From: CAZPGL01 sp964586175
GTDB lineage: Bacteria; Actinomycetota; Acidimicrobiia; Acidimicrobiales; MedAcidi-G1
DNA: 10,871 bases
Direction of reading: 5' to 3'
NCBI GenBank assembly: GCA_964586175.1
Contig: CAZPGL010000054.1
Location: 1-10,871 of the forward strand
Shown here: in pieces, positions 4,624-10,871 of the stretch
Layout: the number at the start of each line of letters is the position of its first letter
Numbering within the stretch: the first letter of the stretch is position 1
Notes under the pieces: generated by a model
Database searches by the model: none
What the model was told of the DNA's origin: nothing
What the model saw: the letters and a program-made list of their open reading frames with translations, nothing else
Translations under genes and position numbers: made by a program

Positions 4624-6018
4624 GTGAACGTATCCCACGACCTCGTGGTGATCGGCGGCGGCCCCGCTGGGTACGCGGCGGCGCTGTACGCGTCGGCAGC
4701 CGGTCTCGACGTGGCCCTGGTCGAGGAGCGCCGGGTCGGCGGCACCTGTCTCCACGTTGGCTGCATCCCCGCCAAGGAGTTGCTCGAGACGGCGGCCGTC
4801 GTGCGCACCGTCAAGGAAGCGGCGCAGTTCGGGGTCTCGGCTGGCGAGCCCGACCTGGATCTGGCGGTCAGCCAGGCCCGGAAGCAGAACGTCATCGACA
4901 GCCTGTTCAAGGGGCTGGCCGGCCTCTTGGATGGCCGCGGCGTCACCGTGTACGCCGGAACCGGACGGCTCGGGGTGGACCACACGGTCACCGTCGACGG
5001 TGACCAGCCGGCCGCCCTGCACGGACGGCACGTGGTGCTGGCCACCGGCTCGATGCCCCGCACCATCCCCGGATTCGAGGTCGACGGACGCCTCGTGGTG
5101 ACCTCCGACGAGCTTTTGTCGATCACCGAGGTCCCCGACCGGGTGGCGGTGATCGGCGGTGGGGCCATCGGCTGCGAGTTCGCCTCGTTCCTGGCCGACG
5201 TCGGGTCCTCGGTCACCCTGCTCGAGGCCATGGACGAGCTGCTGCCGGGCTGCGACCTCGACGTGGCCCGCACCGTCCGGCGGGCGTTCAAGAAGCGGAA
5301 GATCGACGTGCACACCGGGGTGGCGGTGCACGGCCACGACCCGTCGGGCGGGTCCACCACCGTGCGTTACGGCGACGGAGCCTCCGTCGAGGTCGACCTC
5401 GTGGTGATCGCCGTGGGGCGCCGCCCACGCGGTGACGCCGCCGGCCTCGTCGGTACCCGGGTCGAGGTCGACGAGCGGGGCTTCATCCAGGTCGACGGCA
5501 CCTTGTCGACCGCTGAACCCGGGGTCTACGCGGCTGGCGACGTGATCGCCACCCCGCAGCTCGCGCACGTGGGTTTCGCCGAAGGGATGTTCGTCGTCCG
5601 GCATCTGTTGGGCGAGCAGCCACCTCCCATCGACCCCACCACGGTGCCGTGGTGCATCTACAGCCATCCCGAGGTGGCCTTCGCCGGCCTCACCGAGGAG
5701 GCTGCCCACCTGGCCGGGTACGACGTCGCCGTGTCGTCGCATCGGTTGGCCGGCAACGGCCGGGCCATGATCGTCGGAGCGGTCGACGGGCTGGTCAAGG
5801 TGGTGGCCGAACGCGACGCCGACGGCCGGGCCGGACGCATCCTCGGGGTGCACCTGGTCGGGCCGTGGGTCACCGAGCAGCTCGGCCAGGGCTACCTGGC
5901 CGTGAACTGGGAGGCCACCGTCGACGACGTGGCCAACTTCATCCAGCCCCACCCGACGCTCAGCGAGCTGTTCGGCGAGACGGTGCTGGCCCTGACCGGC
6001 CGGGCCCTGCACGGGTGA
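4624..6018 (+). CDS. lpdA: Dihydrolipoyl dehydrogenase (E3)
   Basis: A flavoenzyme that reoxidises the dihydrolipoyl group of 2-oxoacid dehydrogenase E2 subunits, passing electrons through a disulfide and FAD to NAD+. From GTG 4624 it has 464 residues, a normal length. The FAD-binding motif GGGPAG (11-16) follows the first beta strand. The redox disulfide lies in GGTCLHVGCIPAKELL (C42 and C47). The NAD-binding motif VIGGGAIGCEFASFL is near 175-190, and the second FAD motif TAEPGVYAAGDV is near 295-306. The catalytic pair sits in HPTLSE near the C-terminus (H443 and E448). The frame also allows ATG at 4612, four residues longer, but that codon overlaps the predicted -10 box. It is followed 19 bases later by the E2 gene, so it is the first enzyme of the lipoate operon. 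The assignment to E3 is firm; which complex it serves is not shown. Confidence 0.95.
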   Translation: MNVSHDLVVIGGGPAGYAAALYASAAGLDVALVEERRVGGTCLHVGCIPAKELLETAAVVRTVKEAAQFGVSAGEPDLDLAVSQARKQNVIDSLFKGLAGLLDGRGVTVYAGTGRLGVDHTVTVDGDQPAALHGRHVVLATGSMPRTIPGFEVDGRLVVTSDELLSITEVPDRVAVIGGGAIGCEFASFLADVGSSVTLLEAMDELLPGCDLDVARTVRRAFKKRKIDVHTGVAVHGHDPSGGSTTVRYGDGASVEVDLVVIAVGRRPRGDAAGLVGTRVEVDERGFIQVDGTLSTAEPGVYAAGDVIATPQLAHVGFAEGMFVVRHLLGEQPPPIDPTTVPWCIYSHPEVAFAGLTEEAAHLAGYDVAVSSHRLAGNGRAMIVGAVDGLVKVVAERDADGRAGRILGVHLVGPWVTEQLGQGYLAVNWEATVDDVANFIQPHPTLSELFGETVLALTGRALHG

Positions 6019-6025
6019 CGGAACC

Positions 6026-6029
6026 GGAG
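6026..6029 (+). promoter_or_regulatory. Ribosome binding site GGAG for E2
   Basis: GGAG ends 8 bases before the ATG at 6038. It shows that genes inside this operon use a leadered Shine-Dalgarno start, and its exact spacing recurs before the LipB-LipA start at 7234. Confidence 0.6.
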
Positions 6030-6037
6030 ATCCCGCC

Positions 6038-7237
6038 ATGCCTGACCTGACCCTTCCGCAACTGGGCGAGACGGTGGCCGAGGGCACCATCACGCGGTGG
6101 TTCCGGCAGGTCGGTGATCGGGTCGCCGTCGACGACGTGCTCTACGAGGTGTCGACCGACAAGGTGGACTCCGAGGTACCGTCGCCGTTCGCCGGGGTGC
6201 TGACCGAGATCGTGGCCGGTGAAGGTGCCGTGGTCCAGGTCGGTGAGGTGATCGCCCGCTTCGACGGGGCCGACACGACCCCGTCGGTTCCGGATGCACC
6301 GGCGCCCCGGGCGGAGCCGGCCACGGCCCCCGCATCGGCCGAATCTCCCACGCCGGCCGCGACCCCTGCGCCGCCGTCGTCACCGACGCCCCGGTCCGGG
6401 CGCCTGTTGTCGCCGTTGGTGCGCCGGCTGGTCGAGACGCACGGCGTCGATGCGGGCAAGGTCGTGGGTACCGGCCTCGGCGGCCGCGTCACCCGTCGAG
6501 ACGTCGAGCAGTACGTCCGCGACCACCCGTCCACCACCGAGCCGTTCACGGGTATCCGCCGGGCCACCGCTCGGCACATGGTGGCGTCCAAGGCCACCTC
6601 GCCACACGTGTTGACGGCCATGGAGGTCGACTACGAGGCCGTCGAGGTGGTCCGGGCCGCCCACCGTGAGGCCTGGAGGGCCGCCGAGGGGTTCAGCCTC
6701 ACGTATCTCCCGTTCATCGTGCGTGCCCTGGCCCTGACCCTGCGGGAGTTCCCGCGGCTGAACGCCAGCGTCGGCGACGACGAGCTCGTCGTCCACGCCC
6801 ACTGCAACCTGGCCGTGGCCGTCGATCTGGACTTCGAGGGTCTGGTCGCCCCGGTGATCCGACGTGTCGACGATCTGACGCTGTCCGAGATCGGCCGGTC
6901 GGTGTCCGAGGCGGCGGGGAAGGCCCGTGCCCGCCAGCTCGTCCCCGACGACCTGGCCGGCGGGACCTTCACCGTCACCAACGCCGGCCAGTACGGCACG
7001 CTGTTCCAGTTCCCCATCATCAACCAGCCCCAGGTGGCCATCCTGTCGACCGACGGGGTGGCCCGGAAGCCGGTGGCCGTGACCGACGGTGACGGCGCCG
7101 AAACCGTCGCCGTCCACTCGGTGGGCGTGCTGGCCCTGGCCTGGGACCACCGGGCCTTCGACGGGGCCTACGCGGCGGCCGGACTCCGGCATCTGCGCAC
7201 GGTGATCGAGACCCACGACTGGGAGTCCGAGCTCTGA
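6038..7237 (+). CDS. 2-oxoacid dehydrogenase E2, dihydrolipoyllysine acyltransferase
   Basis: The core of a pyruvate, 2-oxoglutarate or branched-chain dehydrogenase complex; it moves the acyl group from E1 to CoA via lipoyl-lysine. The 399 residues hold one lipoyl domain (1-76) with the lipoylated lysine in STDKVDSEV (K42), an Ala/Pro hinge (about 77-118), a peripheral-subunit (E3) binding domain (RLLSPLVRRLVETHGVD..GRVTRRDVEQY, about 122-160), and a catalytic domain (about 168-399) with the DHRxxDG active site at 370-376 (H371). Mycobacterial and streptomycete DlaT/SucB usually carry more than one lipoyl domain, so the single domain is a difference. Substrate cannot be fixed from this sequence because no E1 gene is in view. 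The position directly before LipB and LipA matches dlaT-lipB-lipA order in mycobacteria and suggests it is a main client of that pathway. Confidence 0.93.
   Translation: MPDLTLPQLGETVAEGTITRWFRQVGDRVAVDDVLYEVSTDKVDSEVPSPFAGVLTEIVAGEGAVVQVGEVIARFDGADTTPSVPDAPAPRAEPATAPASAESPTPAATPAPPSSPTPRSGRLLSPLVRRLVETHGVDAGKVVGTGLGGRVTRRDVEQYVRDHPSTTEPFTGIRRATARHMVASKATSPHVLTAMEVDYEAVEVVRAAHREAWRAAEGFSLTYLPFIVRALALTLREFPRLNASVGDDELVVHAHCNLAVAVDLDFEGLVAPVIRRVDDLTLSEIGRSVSEAAGKARARQLVPDDLAGGTFTVTNAGQYGTLFQFPIINQPQVAILSTDGVARKPVAVTDGDGAETVAVHSVGVLALAWDHRAFDGAYAAAGLRHLRTVIETHDWESEL
7222..7225 (+). promoter_or_regulatory. Ribosome binding site GGAG supporting a CTG start at 7234
   Basis: GGAG, still inside the E2 coding end, lies exactly 8 bases before CTG 7234, the same spacing as GGAG to ATG at 6038. 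No ATG, GTG or TTG occurs in the LipB frame between here and TTG 7300. Starting at 7300 would remove the conserved first strand of LipB. Confidence 0.45.
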
Positions 7238-8868
7238 GCGCCCCGTCCGGCCGCCCGTTCCACACCCGGTGGCTGGGCCGGGTCGCCTACCGGGACGCCT
7301 TGGCCCTGCAGCGGGGGCTGTTCGCCCACGGGGCCGACGACCACCTCTTGTTGTTGGAGCACCACCCCGTCTACACGTTGGGCGTGCGGGCCTCGGCCGA
7401 CCACCTGCTGGCCCCGGCCGCCGAGGTGGGGGCCGAGGTCGTCGAGACCGACCGGGGCGGCGACATCACCTTCCACGGCCCGGGCCAGCTGGTCGGCTAC
7501 CCGCTGCTCCACCTGCTCGGCAAGCGCGGTGGCGGCATGGCCGACACCGTTGCCTATGTGCGCAGTGTCGAACAACTGGTCATCGACGTGTGCCGTGACC
7601 TGGGCCTCGACGACGTGGGCCGCCTCGACCGGTATCCCGGCGTGTGGGTCGGGCCGGGCGGTTCGTCGCCCCGGAAGGTGGCGGCCATCGGCGTGCGGCT
7701 GAGCCGGGGGCGCACCATGCACGGCTTCGCCCTGAACGTCGATCCCGACCTGTCGTTCTTCGACCGCATGGTGCCGTGCGGCATCACCGAGTTCGGGGTC
7801 ACGTCGCTGGCCGCCGAAGGAGTCGATGTCGCGATGCGAGAGGTCGTCGACACCGTGGCCGACCGGGCCGCCGAGCGGTGGGCGCAGGGCCCCGTCGACC
7901 GGGCCGACGTGGCCTGGAACCCCCGCCGGGTCGACCTGGCGGCCTTCACCCGGGGCGAGGGCCCCGGTCCGCCGCCTCCCGTCGAACGCAAGCCCGAGTG
8001 GATGAAGGTGCGGCTAGACACCGGCCCCGAGTACCGGCGCCTCAAGCGGCTATTGCGCGAGGAGCGGCTGGTGACGGTGTGCGAGGAGGCCGGCTGCCCC
8101 AACATCTTCGACTGTTGGAACGACGGCACGGCCACCTTCATGATCAACGGGGAGCGTTGCACCCGGGCGTGCGGGTTCTGCCTCGTCGACACCCGCCGGC
8201 CCGACGGCCTCGATGCCGGCGAGCCGCAGCGGGTGGCCGACGCCGTGGCCCGCATGGGCCTGGCCCACGCGGTGGTCACCGCGGTGGCCCGCGACGACCT
8301 GCCCGACGGCGGCGCCTCCGCCTTCGCTGCCACGGTGGCCGCCATCCGGAACGAGAATCCGGGCACCGCGGTCGAGGTCCTCATCCCGGACTGCAAAGGC
8401 GACCCCGCGGCGTTACAGGCCATCTTCGACGTCCGACCCGACGTGGTGAACCACAACATCGAGACGGTGGCCCGGCTCCAGCGCACGGTGCGACCGTCGG
8501 CCTCGTACACCCGCAGCCTGTCGGTCCTGGCCCGGGCCAAGGCGGCCGGCCTCACCACCAAGTCGTCGATCATCGTCGGCCTGGGCGAGACCGACGAAGA
8601 GGTCGACGCCACGCTGGCCGACCTGGCCGGTGTGGGGTGCGACATCGTGACCATCGGCCAGTACCTGCGCCCCACGACCAACCATCTGCCGGTCGATCGT
8701 TGGGTGGCCCCCGAGGTCTTCGACCGGTGGGCCGAGGTCGGCCTCCGGGCCGGGATCGGCCATGTCGAAGCCGGCCCGCTGACCCGGTCCAGCTACCACG
8801 CCCGGCAGGCCGCGGAAGCGGTGACGGAAGGCTCCGCCGTGCCGGTCGCTCTGGCCGCCCGGGTGTGA
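7234..8868 (+). CDS. LipB-LipA fusion: octanoyltransferase plus lipoyl synthase
   Basis: One uninterrupted frame encodes both steps of lipoate assembly. The LipB half (about 1-235) moves octanoate from acyl carrier protein to the target lysine. It shows RWLGRVAYRDALALQ at the start, LLLLEHHPVYTLG, RGGDITFHGPGQ (74-85), the catalytic lysine in RKVAAIG (K148) and catalytic cysteine in VPCGI (C182). The LipA half (about 250-544) is a radical SAM enzyme that inserts sulfur. It has the auxiliary cluster motif C283-x4-C288-x5-C294, the SAM cluster motif C309-x3-C313-x2-C316, and the C-terminal RSSYHA whose Ser ligates the auxiliary cluster. The domains join through a Pro-rich stretch (GPGPPPPVERKPEWMKV) with no stop or frame change. 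I chose CTG 7234, overlapping the E2 stop (CTGA), because the conserved first strand begins upstream of TTG 7300; numbering is from that CTG. Both halves look catalytically complete. An internal start near the LipA boundary (ATG in EWMKV) could also release LipA alone. Confidence 0.9.
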   Translation: MSAPSGRPFHTRWLGRVAYRDALALQRGLFAHGADDHLLLLEHHPVYTLGVRASADHLLAPAAEVGAEVVETDRGGDITFHGPGQLVGYPLLHLLGKRGGGMADTVAYVRSVEQLVIDVCRDLGLDDVGRLDRYPGVWVGPGGSSPRKVAAIGVRLSRGRTMHGFALNVDPDLSFFDRMVPCGITEFGVTSLAAEGVDVAMREVVDTVADRAAERWAQGPVDRADVAWNPRRVDLAAFTRGEGPGPPPPVERKPEWMKVRLDTGPEYRRLKRLLREERLVTVCEEAGCPNIFDCWNDGTATFMINGERCTRACGFCLVDTRRPDGLDAGEPQRVADAVARMGLAHAVVTAVARDDLPDGGASAFAATVAAIRNENPGTAVEVLIPDCKGDPAALQAIFDVRPDVVNHNIETVARLQRTVRPSASYTRSLSVLARAKAAGLTTKSSIIVGLGETDEEVDATLADLAGVGCDIVTIGQYLRPTTNHLPVDRWVAPEVFDRWAEVGLRAGIGHVEAGPLTRSSYHARQAAEAVTEGSAVPVALAARV

Positions 8869-8876
8869 GCGCCGCC

Positions 8877-8882
8877 TAGGCT
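8877..8882 (+). promoter_or_regulatory. Promoter -10 box (TAGGCT) for the M24 peptidase gene
   Basis: TAGGCT ends 7 bases before GTG 8890 and fits TANNNT with leaderless spacing. No -35 match is seen. It suggests the peptidase gene can be transcribed apart from the lipoate operon, whose last stop is only 21 bases away. Confidence 0.4.
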
Positions 8883-8889
8883 CAGCGCC

Positions 8890-9996
8890 GTGTTCGCCGA
8901 TCGACTCGACCGCGCCCGGACCGTCATGGCCGACCAGGGCGTCGACACCCTGTTGTTGTCGGTGGGTGCCGACCTGCCCTACTTCTGCGGCTACCAGGCC
9001 ATGCCGTTGGAGCGCCTGACCCTGCTGGTGGTGTCCCGGACCGGCCCGGCCCACTTGCTGGTACCCCATCTCGAGGCACCCCGGGTGGTCGACCGGCCCG
9101 AGGTGTTCGAGATGGTGTCGTGGAAGGACGGGGTCGACCCCGTCGGTGTGGCGGCCGGGCTGATCGGGCCCACCGATGTCGTGGCGGTCGGTGACCAGAT
9201 GTGGGCCGGCTTCCTCGTGGATCTGCACGCCGCCCTGGGCACCGTCGAGTACCGGCGGGCGTCGGAGGTCACCGCACCCATCCGTTCGGTGAAGGAGCCG
9301 GCTGAAGTCGAGGCCCTGCGCGCCGCGGGCGGCGCGGTGGACCGGATCGTCGCTGATCTGCAGGCCGGTGTCGTGCCCCTGGCCGGGCGGACCGAAGCCG
9401 ATGTGGCGGCCGAGATCGGACGACGCATCATCGACGAGGGCCATCACACGGTGAACTTCGTGATCGTGGCGTCGGGTCCGAACGCGGCCAGCCCCCATCA
9501 CGAGCCCGGTGACCGGGTCATCGCCGAAGGTGAGAACGTGTTGTTCGACATCGGCGGCACGATGGCCGGACCCGGTGGCGTCGGGTACTGCTCGGACATC
9601 ACGCGTTGTGTGCACCTCGGTGCGCCGCCGGCCGAGTTCGCCGAACTCTACGACGTGCTCGAGGCGGCCCAGCGGGCCGGGGTGGCCGCGGCGACGGTGG
9701 GCACGCCCTGCGAGGACGTCGACGCCGTGGCCCGGTCGGTCATCGAGGCTGCGGGTCTGGGCGAGCACTTCTTCCACCGCACCGGGCACGGCATCGGTGT
9801 CGAGGCCCACGAGCATCCCAACATCGTCGACGGCAACGCCCTGCCCCTGACGGCCGGTCACGCCTTCTCGGTCGAGCCCGGGATCTACGTGCCGGGCCGA
9901 TGGGGGGCCCGCCTCGAGGACATCGTGGTCGCCACCGCCGACGGCCCCGACCCGATGAACCGGCTCGACCACGGGCTGGCCGTGGTCGACGGCTGA
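8890..9996 (+). CDS. M24 family metallopeptidase (Xaa-Pro aminopeptidase/prolidase-like)
   Basis: A 368-residue cytoplasmic peptidase of the pita-bread fold that removes an N-terminal residue before proline or splits Xaa-Pro dipeptides. Residues 1-130 are the creatinase-like N-terminal domain and 135-368 the catalytic domain. All five dinuclear metal ligands are present: D220 (LFDIGG), D236 (CSDITR), H300 (HRTGHGIG), E329 (SVEPGIY) and E343 (ARLEDIV). H306 and H309 (EAHEHP) and the HH of SPHHEP (203-204) match substrate-binding histidines of the family. There is no signal peptide. Length is typical of PepQ-like proteins. GTG 8890 is supported by a TAGGCT box 7 bases upstream. It lies between the lipoate operon and an unknown membrane protein, with no obvious functional link. 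Exact substrate preference cannot be read from sequence. Confidence 0.92.
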   Translation: MFADRLDRARTVMADQGVDTLLLSVGADLPYFCGYQAMPLERLTLLVVSRTGPAHLLVPHLEAPRVVDRPEVFEMVSWKDGVDPVGVAAGLIGPTDVVAVGDQMWAGFLVDLHAALGTVEYRRASEVTAPIRSVKEPAEVEALRAAGGAVDRIVADLQAGVVPLAGRTEADVAAEIGRRIIDEGHHTVNFVIVASGPNAASPHHEPGDRVIAEGENVLFDIGGTMAGPGGVGYCSDITRCVHLGAPPAEFAELYDVLEAAQRAGVAAATVGTPCEDVDAVARSVIEAAGLGEHFFHRTGHGIGVEAHEHPNIVDGNALPLTAGHAFSVEPGIYVPGRWGARLEDIVVATADGPDPMNRLDHGLAVVDG

Positions 9997-10017
9997 CCAC
10001 CGGGCAGGCCCGAGACG

Positions 10018-10869
10018 ATGATCGACCTCGATGCGGCGACCGTGCTGCTGCAGTGGTCCAGCGGAGGGTTGTTCTTCCTCTGGGTGACGTCCCGACGGCG
10101 GGAGGTGGGCATCGGCTACGGCTGGACGATGCGCATCACCTTCGGGATCATGGCCGCCGGTTCGCTGGCCGTCGGGCTGGTCGTCGATCCGGTGCCGGTC
10201 CGGGAGGTGTTCGCCGCGGCGATGGTCGCAGCCACCGTCGTCGCCCTGCTCGTGTCGATCGTGCGTCGGCGGGCCGGGGTGGCCGGCCAGCGGGGCGAGG
10301 AGGAGCGGCGTTCGGCCCGGGTGGCCGCCATGACCGGCATCGACCGCCCCGGCCGCAGCTTCGATGGGTCGGCCCCCGAGTTCCCGCCGGGCCTGGACCT
10401 CGTGGCCCCCCTGCTGGGCGTCGTGGCGCTGGTCGCCGCTGGCGTCGACGCCGGCGACCCGGCGTTGCTGGCCGTGGCCCGGACCCTGGTCGGGGCCGTC
10501 TTCCTCGGTGCCGTCACCGACGCCATGCTGCTCGGGCACTGGTACCTGGTGCAGCCCGGTCTGGCCCGGGGGCCGCTGATCGAACTGGTGTGGTGGACCG
10601 CCGCGGCCTGGCCGTTCGAGCTGGCCGTCCTCCTGTGGCCGACGGGCATGGGGTCGGTGCTGAGCGGCACCATCGACGATGGCTACAACGGCATGCTCGG
10701 CTGGTTCTGGGTGGCGTGCACGGTGATGACCATCGGGCTGGTGGCCGCCACCAGAGCGGCGCTCAAGGAACGTCAGTACTCGGCGGTCATGGCGGCCACC
10801 GGGCTGCTGTACCTGGCGATTCTCACCGGCTTCGGCATGGATCTCGTGGCCCGGGCCACGCTGGCCTAG
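10018..10869 (+). CDS. Multi-pass membrane protein of unknown function
   Basis: A 283-residue protein with about seven hydrophobic segments, near residues 7-24, 38-56, 65-84, 127-144, 150-172, 183-206 and 222-280 (the last probably two helices). A charged cytoplasmic-type loop (RRRAGVAGQRGEEERRSARV, about 84-103) separates the first three from the rest. The segment FLGAVTDAMLLGHWYLVQPGL contains a His-Trp-Tyr in a helix that could bind a cofactor or metal, but I do not recognise the family. It begins 21 bases after the peptidase stop with only a weak upstream site (GGGCAGG), so it is probably co-transcribed with it. It ends with TAG two bases before the window edge and is complete. Function is not assigned. 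Confidence 0.8.
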   Translation: MIDLDAATVLLQWSSGGLFFLWVTSRRREVGIGYGWTMRITFGIMAAGSLAVGLVVDPVPVREVFAAAMVAATVVALLVSIVRRRAGVAGQRGEEERRSARVAAMTGIDRPGRSFDGSAPEFPPGLDLVAPLLGVVALVAAGVDAGDPALLAVARTLVGAVFLGAVTDAMLLGHWYLVQPGLARGPLIELVWWTAAAWPFELAVLLWPTGMGSVLSGTIDDGYNGMLGWFWVACTVMTIGLVAATRAALKERQYSAVMAATGLLYLAILTGFGMDLVARATLA

Positions 10870-10871
10870 GC

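Noticed and set aside
4564..6093. Long minus-strand open frame of 509 codons
   Set aside because: It is the antisense of dihydrolipoyl dehydrogenase, with no domain of its own.
8413..10539. Long minus-strand open frame of 708 codons
   Set aside because: Its composition (His, Arg, Gly and Asp rich, no recognisable domains) is typical of an antisense frame in GC-rich DNA; the plus strand holds clear LipA, M24 peptidase and membrane protein genes.

Overview
The window is very GC-rich, with G or C in most third codon positions and frequent GTG starts. The lipoproteins carry Thr/Pro linkers, and the gene order E2, LipB, LipA resembles mycobacteria and streptomycetes. This points to an actinobacterium; the style of the secreted proteins suggests an Acidimicrobiia-like lineage, which is inference and not proven here. 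There are no RNA genes, insertion sequences or CRISPR arrays, and almost no long gaps.

Left half (1-4470, all minus strand): an exported redox island. Reading in the direction of transcription it holds: a thioredoxin-fold lipoprotein of the DsbE/MPT53 type (4470-3802), a cupredoxin lipoprotein (3757-3281), a right-handed beta-helix lipoprotein (3234-1819), a di-heme cytochrome c oxidoreductase of the DUF1111 family (1809-517), and the start of a secreted protein cut by the window edge (458-1). The main discovery is in the first gene. Its frame is interrupted by a single TGA exactly where the first cysteine of the CxxC active site belongs. The same frame then continues through the second cysteine and the rest of the fold to a normal stop. 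A hairpin with a GGUC apical loop begins 18 bases after the TGA. I read this as a selenocysteine-containing (UxxC) oxidoreductase with a bacterial SECIS element.

Right half (4503-10871, all plus strand): a 29-residue one-helix membrane protein, then a lipoate/2-oxoacid dehydrogenase operon. It encodes dihydrolipoyl dehydrogenase (E3), a one-lipoyl-domain E2 acyltransferase, and a single polypeptide that fuses octanoyltransferase LipB to lipoyl synthase LipA. LipB-LipA makes the lipoyl group, E2 carries it and E3 reoxidises it; E1 is not in the window. An M24 aminopeptidase/prolidase-like protein and an unidentified multi-pass membrane protein follow.

The two halves diverge from a 32-base gap (4471-4502) that holds back-to-back promoter-like sites. 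Seven genes have a TANNNT box ending only 6-8 bases before the start codon, the geometry expected for leaderless mRNAs. Genes inside operons tend instead to have GGAG ribosome sites. One of these points to a rare CTG start for LipB-LipA.
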